Assembly (NCBI RefSeq): GCF_910592395.1 | Contig: NC_088311.1 | Span: 10,914,501-10,978,500 of the forward strand | Reading direction: 5' to 3' | DNA from: Lineus longissimus | Taxonomy: Eukaryota; Nemertea; Pilidiophora; Heteronemertea; Lineidae | DNA length: 64,000 nucleotides | Part shown: piece by piece, positions 56,321 through 64,000 of the stretch | How positions within the stretch are numbered: the stretch's first letter is position 1 | Layout of the letters: each line of letters opens with the position of its first letter | Notes under the pieces: model-generated | The model's input: only the letters and a program-made list of their open reading frames with translations | Told to the model about the DNA's origin: nothing | Database searches by the model: none | Position numbers and translations under genes: made by a program

Positions 56321-57255
56321 AAACACTTCGAAAGGTGGGGTTTCGTAAAGTTCCAAGACCTTTAATACATCAGAGATGAAAAGTGCATACTAATAGAATG
56401 CATTGCCTTCGCAACTCGTTCCTTAGGACAACTTTTTCAAAACAATCTAATGCCAAAATATGTTGGGGTTCAATATGAAGAATTTATAATGAATGAGACC
56501 TTCTGCCCGGCACACTACAGAACAAAATTACATGTACATGTACATTCACTTCTGACGACGATTGTAGGTGCAGGTGACCTGCAGTAGTAAAAATAACGTT
56601 GGCAACCTTCGCGAGTGCTAAGTTATGCTCGGAAATGGTCGGGATAAACTGCTCTGCTGTACGATAATTTCCGACATGTTGCTGGCGGATGAGTATATCC
56701 ACCAGAGCAGTCAATTGACTGAAACGATACACCGTGTGTAAAGCGGTTGCCAAGCCTCGGTATATATAATGCCTTTTGCCGTTCGATGCCATTCAACATT
56801 GTTCAGTAGGGGGCAACGTACACCAAGTTGTCTGACATTTCTGATGGTGTTTGTGTCGATTTCACAGCAAGGGTGCAGAATAACAGGCAGATTGGCCCTG
56901 AGTCAATCAGGTATGAAGGAGCCTTGGCCTGTTCAATGTGCCTTGTGCTGGGGGCGATCATGCCCAGAGATAATGACCGGTGTTAAGCCCGCAGCACACT
57001 AGCCGCCAACTTCGGCGTTCACAGGCGTTTTTTGCCGCAAGAGTCCTGAACGCCTGAAAAAGCCCTGGTCTACTACGAACGGCGTCGGCGAACGCGACTT
57101 GACGCCACTTGCCGCAACTAAACGCCAAATATCTAACATGTTTGATTTTTGACGCGTGTCGCCGCGTTTGAACGCAAGAAGAAGCCAGGTGTGCTACGGA
57201 TGGCCGCCTGAATTGGCGTCAGCGGCGAGGCTATGGCCAATCAGTATGCGTCTTG
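56321..57255. other. No gene firmly seen; GC-rich cggcg-type segment at 57.0-57.2 kb
   Basis: 57000-57235 is rich in gccgc, ggcgtc and aacgcc words in both orientations and ends in gtgtgctacggatggccgcc, which looks like a decayed DNA transposon, but no clear matching ends were found. On the minus strand, 56790-56590 reads IYRGLATALHTVYRFSQL-like helical text that could be an exon; unsupported otherwise. Confidence 0.25.
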
Positions 57256-57417
57256 ATGTCACATGATTTCAAATGCGGGCTTTAGATCGGCGAGTCTAGA
57301 GTATATGAACAATTCGTCCTCTCTCTATAGAGCTTTATGTCACATGATTTCAAATGCGGGCTTTAGATCGGCGAGTCTAGAGTATATGAACAATTCGTCC
57401 TCTCTCTATAGAGCTTT
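57256..57417. repeat. Exact tandem duplication of 81 bp
   Basis: atgtcacatgatttcaaatg... at 57256 recurs identically at 57337, ending ctctctatagagcttt both times. No difference seen, so it is recent. Confidence 0.9.
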
Positions 57418-57419
57418 AT

Positions 57420-58500
57420 CCGTATACGTGTAGGATCCTTGGTCAGGTGTTCTCAACCTCCCGATTATGCAATTATAGCACTGATGCTCGCACATTATTA
57501 GTGGCGTCATTAGAAGCAGCTAATCAGATCGCTTAGATTAAATTGGGTCATTGTAACGGATAGAATAATACAAATTATGTCTTCTTCGTAAAAGAGGGGT
57601 GCGATGCTTGATCATCTATCATGTGAGCACAGCGTAAAAATTCTTGTTCTTTTGATTGATATCTTAATCGAACGAATGTCGATCGCATGCAGTTAAGTTA
57701 TGCATTAAGTCTTATTGTGGGGGAATGAGGCCAGTTTCAAAAATGACATGTGCTTAGAACGGCTCATTGAGAAATAATGGCTTTGTATTTTTATGGGGAT
57801 TTCGCCAAATAAAATTATGTACCGTTCCTTGAGCAGCAAGGAAGTGTTTCAGAAAAAAGCTTTAAAAAAGCTTACTCAACTTTAAAAGTAGCAAGACTAT
57901 TTTTGACACCCTGTACAACTGAAGGAATTAGTGTGTAGATATTAGAAGTCAAGTGAACATTTTTTGACGAGGACCGAGTTCAGTAGTTTAAACAAATTAT
58001 TGATAAAAAAAAATGTTCACCTGACTTCTAGTACAGTATGACATTAACATACATGTCATTCCTATGATACTTCATATAAACAAACAGTTCATGACTACAA
58101 CGCCGAATCACAGACTGTAGAAAGACAACAGTCTGTGACCAAATTGAGAGATGAGAAGAAAACATATTTTATTTTTGATTAAAGTGATAAATGGCTGGGC
58201 TGCGGTCTAGGTCGTACCAATCGCCCAAAAAATATTCCGTTTAAAGCTTTCATAACACCACTCGACCCAATTTCTTCGCCAAAGTTTTATAATATAGCTT
58301 GCCCGTTAAATTGTTAAAGCGACGATACATATCACTAGCCTGCGCCTATTCAAACACCAATTTGAGCTCTGACGCCCGGCTTAACCACTCGACTATCAGC
58401 TGCAGTCTTAAACATTTGTATCCACCGATAAGACTTATTTTGTAAAAGGTACGGACTATTCGGAGTGAGCAGATAATCCAATACGTGACACTGACTTAAC
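57420..58500. other. No gene seen; two small hairpins
   Basis: Stem agaagtcaagtgaacattttt (57944-57964, given to 20 bases as agaagtcaagtgaacatttt) pairs with 58009-58029 with one mismatch, loop about 44 bases, like a tiny MITE. A second stem, tcacagactgt/acagtctgtga, lies at about 58109-58139. Confidence 0.5.
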
Positions 58501-58501
58501 G

Positions 58502-59267
58502 ATGGAGTCTAGATATGCGGACAAACCAGTGATTGGCGATATTGAGGATTTCCCAGGTAGGCGACCGGTTATGATATCAAACTGTCACAGATTATTCCCA
58601 AGCTTGGTTGTCCTGTCTTTCTTGCTTCTCGTGGTGCATGTCTGTGGGTGTTCTGTGTTTTAAAGTCACGCTATTGCCGAGAAGCTCGCAACGACTGGTA
58701 ATAAAAGTCGATAGAGACAGTGGGAGCGTGCGGGATACGAGTTTAATTGGCGACAATGGTGATACTACAGGTGCGGAAATTAGGCACAAAGTCATGGGCT
58801 TAGTCGAGGGAAATGAAAAAGAAGGCGGGACCTTTTTGATTAAGAAAGAAACTGAAGGGACCTTAGCCAGATTATCGCAGCTGTTGAAGGCAAAGATCAT
58901 CACTGATGCTGGGGACTCTGATGTCAACAAGAAGTCAATGAATAGCATTGATATTATCAACTTAATCTTAATCAACGTCGTAAACAGCAGCAACAATAAC
59001 AACAACGATGACAATGACAATGATACCAGACTGAGCAACAACACGGTAAAGCATGCGGATAGCAGGGTGGACAACGTCAAGAACAATACCACCAATGTTG
59101 TAAAAAGCTTCGATGGCGACCAAATTGGGAACAATAATAACAATGGGAATAACAATGATAATAACAGCATCATCAAAAGTGCGCAGAATAGCATTTCGAT
59201 TGCAACCGAAAATAAAACTGCAGGGATGATAGGTGCGAATGGCACCTTATCCCCTAGTCACAAATGA
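58502..59267 (+). pseudogene. N-terminal membrane segment plus Asn-rich region, separated by a frame change
   Basis: An ATG at 58502 opens MESRYADKPVIGDIEDFPG, then SLVVLSFLLLVVHVCGCSVF, a hydrophobic stretch fit for a signal anchor, and stops at TAA 58661. In another frame, from before that stop to TGA at 59265, the text is polar: KVTLLPRSSQRLVIKV, a charged part, and Asn/Asp tracts (SSNNNNNDDNDND, NNNNNGNNNDNN). A short N-tail, one membrane segment and a polar stem is the plan of type II membrane proteins such as Golgi glycosyltransferases, but no catalytic domain is present. A donor-like ccag/gtaggc at 58555 offers an alternative end for exon 1. Either a one-base frameshift has killed the exon or the two frames are unrelated. 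The minus-strand Leu-rich frame here is a shadow of the Asn codons. Confidence 0.3.
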
Positions 59268-59369
59268 CTCGATCACGGTACATACATTCCCAATGTTACG
59301 GGACATCTATATTAGTTTCAAAAGTCTTGTACGCCGACCTTGTACACAAGAGCCCCCCCCGCCCCCTCC

Positions 59370-59640
59370 CTATAACCGATGACCTCTGACACTGAATTTC
59401 GGTCCAGCCCAGTTCTTGGCTTGGTCACCAGGGGGACAAATCTGATAACATTAAATTGATAATATACAGCCTACTGGTCGAATTGGCCTGCATGTTCTGT
59501 GATGGATACATCTAATGACCACACATGATATGTAACCCATATATTCAATTTGACCTACCTTTCAAGGTCACAAGCCTGTCAAGTGGCATGAATTGGTTGT
59601 TACTTGAGCACATCTCACAGAAAAAGTTCAATGCTGAGTA
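59370..59640. repeat. Diverged copy of the 300-bp unit found in CFAP57 intron 11
   Basis: Shares ttggtcaccagggggacaaat, tggatacatctaatgaccaca and ttcaaggtcaca words (in pieces) with 27575-28690, in the same order. Confidence 0.6.
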
Positions 59641-59644
59641 CAAT

Positions 59645-61500
59645 GGTCCCTGGCCGTTTCATTCAATAATTTTGATACACAAGAAATATCAACATTACTG
59701 CTGTGTACACCGATGTACATGTACGTCGACATGTCCGGTTATTGTACAGCGGCAATGTTTATTTTCATGAACTCGCGGCACAGACAAAAGAGTGTAGGCC
59801 TATACAAACGGCGTAGGTCTTTAGGTCAAGGTTCGACCGATGATTTTGTACACACCAAACACCACGGAATCCTTCACTAAGATGATTATGCGTTCCATCA
59901 CACCATGAACCTTTGTGGAATATTTGAATGGCGGAAAAATAACACTTTAAACGGACAATATAGGCAGCAGCTTGGCAGGCAAAATAAAGTTACACAAAGT
60001 TGCCAATAGGGGTCTCTCACATCTCACAGTACGTCGAAATGATTCACGCTTGTACGAGGAATATATTTAGAGCTGATTCTGACGTGACCAAGGGTCCTTA
60101 CTGTGTATACTAGTCACTTGAAGATGGCCAAATTAGCCAATCTGCTCCTGCCTATAGTCCCTCTTTAAGGTCTACTTCGTACCTGGCGTCTCTGCCATGG
60201 GCGAGCAAGAAAGATCCCATGAGGTGAAAAACATGAAAGTCTTGCGATAGACTCTACCTCTGACCGACGACATAGTCACCAGACGAATGAACCCAATTGG
60301 TGCCTAACCGTAGTGTCAAAAGCCGCGACCTATGAACGGAAGTAGGTAAACATCAACTTTTGACACCGATTGTTAATGCTGACATACATGTATGGTGTTT
60401 TATCATAAGTCTATAATACTATAGGCCTATCTTGTTTATGTTTTTACATGTATTTCATCATGCACCTAAACAAATCAAATTGCCTAACTCACTTTTTCGG
60501 GAAAGTTAGATATCTGCCCATCTCAACTCCAACCACACGTGATATATCTTTTGTAAAAATGCCTATCTCATTGGTAATATACTGGTGTAAAATAAAAAAA
60601 AAAATGCAAATCTGCCTGACACAGAATCTGAGTTATACAATTTTACCTGGCAGAGGAAATTTGAGCAAGTTCCAATTCTTTGACAGTCTGCCTCATGCCT
60701 AAATTACCATGGTTACCAGCAAAGAGTGTGATACTCTTTATCAACAGCAAATTTAGCATTTTTGCCATTTATTCAGTGTGTCACAAATGAGTTGAGTTAC
60801 TCTGTCAAAGAGGTGAAAAATGCCTAAGTCACTTATTCTGACAATCATTTTGCCTATCTCAGGCTGTAATATTGCCTCAGTCATATGAAAATTGCCTTAA
60901 TGTCACTCGGGGCCGTTCTGTAATAAAAGTTCATGTTCATTGTATTTGTATTTTTATTGCATTCATAATGTATTCATATAAACTATATATTTCCAAATAT
61001 ATTCATGAATAAATATCGATTTATTAGATGGGACTGTTTTTTTCGTTTTTCTAAAAACATGGAAAAATGAGATTGGCAATTTGTTCAGGAGCGTGACGAT
61101 TTGGGTTTACATTTGTTGTTTTGTTATTGGTCTGTGGTAAGCCTGAGATTGATGCACGCCGATCTACCGTCGAATTGCGTATATCCATCGTCACCGCCGA
61201 TGAACTGCCCCCTGAAGCGGCAATGATATCTTTAGTCGTTAATAATCATGCCATGGCTTGTTTCATCCACCCTTAAATTACTGGAAGACAACACCAACAA
61301 GCTTGATTTCTTTTCCCATCTATTCACCACGTAATAAACTGAAAGATACAATAATTGAACAACTAAGTACATATTCGTAACAACAAAGAGACAATCATGG
61401 AAGACAATAGTACATCCACCAGCAGGACAGGAAAACCTGTCACAACACTGTCCTCAAGGAAGTAGAGACACCTGACGATTGAATATTGAACTAAAATATT
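59645..61500. other. No gene seen
   Basis: 60123-60170 resembles the flank of the C run at 25.19 kb. 60480-60900 repeats tgcctaactcac, tgcctatctca and tgcctaagtcac words, a loose degenerate repeat. Otherwise AT-rich sequence without frames. Confidence 0.35.
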
Positions 61501-62920
61501 CATAAACTAGACCGAGATAATGCTACTAAAGTCCACATGCTGCCCCAAATCTTGATGTTAACTACAAACAAAATTATTAAGATGAAGAGCTCCAACACCG
61601 AGCTACCTCACAGAGACGATAGATTGAACACATCACGATATAATCAAGTACTAGCCAGGTTGAGATGTCCGAAGTGGTGTAACGAAAGAAACGTCACCGA
61701 GAATATTAAATCTATACTTGATCTAAAAAACAAGCCACTAAGTTCTCCTAAGTTCTTGTCATCACAGTAAAGGAAATTATTTCTATTCTAGACATACATG
61801 TAGTAGTTACCTTTGTAAGGCCCTTAAATTCTCTATAAAACTTTCGGGGATGAGGCAAATTCACTCATATGATGGACCAAAAATATGGAAGATTCTGGAT
61901 CTTAACAATGGTGGCAAAAGCGATAACACGAGGAGAAAACGGTCGGAGCCATCTACAAAGCTTAAAGGCCGGCTACAACCAATAAAAACAAGATTCACCT
62001 AGAAACAGACTGGCCACAGTCACATGGCTCTCCTAAATTGTTGGACAATTTACCTAAAACCCCTCTAAAAACTCAGACTAATAGAAAATGTCCCTATCTG
62101 ACAGTCACCAATTTGGTGTGCACCCCAAAGAAGTCTCTGATAAATAAGTACAATTCTAAAAATTGTTCAAATACTGAATCCTGCAATTGTTCTCATAGCA
62201 GAAAGTCAATAATGTCCTGAAGCACTCTTCAAATTCAAGAATGCATGAAAGGAATTGTCTCACAAATGAGTCTTACAAAAAACACAATCTTAGAAGACAT
62301 ATATCTAGTACACTGATTAGGATTCCTTGAAGTGAATTGAACAATCTCACTTGTGAATAATCTCCTTAGAGTATTCAAAAATGGGCATCAACAGAAGGAA
62401 AATCTGAGAAGTCATGTAAATTGGCTCTGGTAAATTTTAGAGTAAAAACTACCATTTTAAACGGAAGAAAGGCTGCACCTATATTACAGCAGAATAGAGG
62501 GGGAAAAACATACCATGCAATGTGATGACTTATTCAGATTAACCAATGGAGACACTCATAATTGAAGTCACATCCCGAATTCTAGGCCAGAATCTCCAAG
62601 TCACCGTTTGTGACTATTTCACATCCTGAATTATGTATATCAAAATATTCACTAATAATAAGAACCCCACACTACACTAGGGTTTGTGTTATTTTCGAGG
62701 CCAATGCCAGGGTAAAACTGATATAGTTGTATCAATGCTCCAAATTTTAAAAATAAGAAATTAGTGCACGCAAAAACATGGTACACTGAAAATGGTGTGG
62801 GAAAAACAACCCATTGAAATACAACTCTAATCAGATTTACTGGAAAAGGCTTGAAAGTTAGTTTACTTAGAAATGGTCTTTTCGATAGCATCTCTCGTAA
62901 TCACGAGCGTCAAAACTAAC
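61500..62920. other. AT-rich, decayed sequence beside the BEL/Pao element; long terminal repeat not delimited
   Basis: Short frames interrupted by many stops (for example RCPKWCNERN near 61670). The 3' long terminal repeat of the BEL/Pao element should lie in the right part of this stretch, but no second copy is in the window, so its borders cannot be set. cacatcccgaattctaggcc and cacatcctgaatta are a nearby repeated word (62568, 62621). Confidence 0.35.
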
Positions 62921-62924
62921 GTTC

Positions 62925-64000
62925 CTAGTTCTCTGGTTCATCTGGCTTGAAAAGTAGTACCAGCTTATGAATCGGTCTCTCGTAGACTGTGCCTTGGCCT
63001 GTGCGGATCTTCACCTTCCGGACTAGTCCATCTTCTCCAGGAAATGTCTCGACAATCCTCGCTAGAGGCCAGTCACATATTGGGGCCGTCTCGTCGATCA
63101 TCATGACTACGTCGCCCTTGGTCACATTCACTTGTTGTCGATTCCACTTCTCACGCTCCTGCAAGGTTGGCAAAAACTCTCGCCTCCAACGGACCCAAAA
63201 CTCGTTTGCCAATGCTTGTACCCGTCTCCAGCGGCGTCGGCAATACAGATCTGTTTTTTCAAACACACCGGGTGGTGGCAAAACCACCTTTGCCTTCAAC
63301 GTCAATAACTGGCTTGGACTTAAAGGCTCTGGTGAATCTGGAGACTCAGCTTCTACGTAGGTTAAAGGGCGACTCAGCTTCGACTAACAGCGTCCTCAGT
63401 AGTTCATCATTCAGCTTGGTGCCATGACTCAGGAGTAGGCCAGACAAAGCATTTCTGGCAGCTCCAATCATCCTCTCCCACACACCTCCCATGTGGCTTG
63501 AGTGTGGGAAATTCATTTCGAAGGTGACAAAATCACAGCCATCTTTAAGCAGCTCCTGCTTCAGCTTGTCTTTATCCATTTCAGCCAGGGCTGCATCCAG
63601 CTCATTCCGTCCTCCTATAAAGTTGCTTCCACGGTCGCATCTCAGCAATCTTATTGTCCTCGTCGACACACAAAACGTCTATAAGCGTTAAGGAAAGAGT
63701 CTGTGTCCATACTGATGGCAGTTTCAATGTGAATACTGCGGCTGGCTAAACACGTGAACAACACGCCCCATCTCTTGATCTCACAGCGACCCTCTTTGAT
63801 AAGGAACGGTCCGAAGTAATCGACCCCACTGTAGGTAAATGGTGCAATAGAATCCAAGCGATCAGTAGGAAGATCTGCCATTTTTTGTCCACAGCTATTG
63901 CCCCTCAACTTGCGGCATGAGATGCAATCTTTGATCAGCAGCGTTACTGCAGTCCGAGCTTTGAGGATCCAAAACCCTGCTTGTTGTATTCGGTTCAATG
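62925..64000 (-). pseudogene. BEL/Pao LTR retrotransposon pol: integrase and C-terminal domain, frameshifted, cut by window end
   Basis: Minus strand, three frames. 63998-63651: zinc-binding end CISCRKLRG, then DLPTDRLDSIAPFTYSGVDYF (shown in part) and SRSIHIETA, the start of the integrase core with its first Asp in GVDYFGPF. 63669-63346: RCDRGSNFIGG with the second Asp, and GVWERMIGAARNAL with the Glu region. 63305-62925: QEREKW and DVVMMIDE...WPLARI...VRKVKIRT, the DUF5641-type domain that ends BEL/Pao polyproteins. Two frame changes (about 63660 and 63330) make it inactive. The family integrates cDNA made in virus-like particles. gag, protease and reverse transcriptase would lie beyond 64000. 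Confidence 0.9.

Noticed and set aside
56484-56792. Minus-strand frame with IYRGLATALHTVYRFSQL
   Set aside because: Protein-like in feel but without family match, start context or neighbouring exon; kept only as a remark.
58592-59245. Minus-strand 217-codon Leu-rich frame resembling a membrane protein
   Set aside because: It is the complement of Asn/Asp (AAC/GAC) tracts on the plus strand; leucine runs arise from that alone.

Overview
The window is nuclear DNA from a bilaterian animal, probably a marine invertebrate. Genes carry spliceosomal introns with GT-AG borders, the protein families are animal ones, and about half the sequence is transposable elements typical of mollusc, lancelet, hemichordate and similar genomes. 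Species cannot be fixed from the sequence. Two intact host genes are recognised with confidence: ALKBH7 (minus strand, four coding exons, 15175-17978) and CFAP57/WDR65 (plus strand, fifteen coding exons, 19692-32198). They are divergent, and an X-box-like RFX site lies between them.

Layout. 1-7855: two broken L2/CR1-type LINEs head to tail. 8505-9383: an open frame ending in a Spindlin/Tudor-like domain. 10.28-14.24 kb: two more decayed LINE fragments. 14.53-15.04 kb: a 121-bp tandem repeat. 15.2-32.2 kb: ALKBH7 and CFAP57, with MITEs, a LINE tail and a 1.1-kb repeat in the CFAP57 introns. 32.25-34.9 kb: nothing recognised. 34.9-39.9 kb: a foldback-like element made of about 128/142-bp satellite units in inverted orientation around a second, about 85-bp tandem repeat. 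40.09-41.27 kb: two nearly identical MITEs head to head, giving a 1.2-kb palindrome. 42.2-45.7 kb: a dead PIF/Harbinger transposon whose transposase (minus) and MADF-BESS gene (plus) have interleaved exons; a 653-bp MITE with a 9-bp target duplication is inserted in the transposase exon. 45.9-49.95 kb and 55.3-56.3 kb: unrecognised open frames and exon-like pieces. 50.0-55 kb: a minus-strand L2-like LINE interrupted by three inverted-repeat elements. 57-59.3 kb: short repeats and an Asn-rich frame behind a membrane segment. 62.9-64.0 kb: the 3' part of a BEL/Pao LTR retrotransposon (minus), running off the end.

The host genes do not form one pathway: CFAP57 is an axonemal protein and ALKBH7 a mitochondrial Fe(II)/2-oxoglutarate enzyme-like protein. 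Much of the rest records nested transposition, and target duplications give the order of insertion at several places. All family assignments are by eye from motifs and remembered family consensus; no database search was run.
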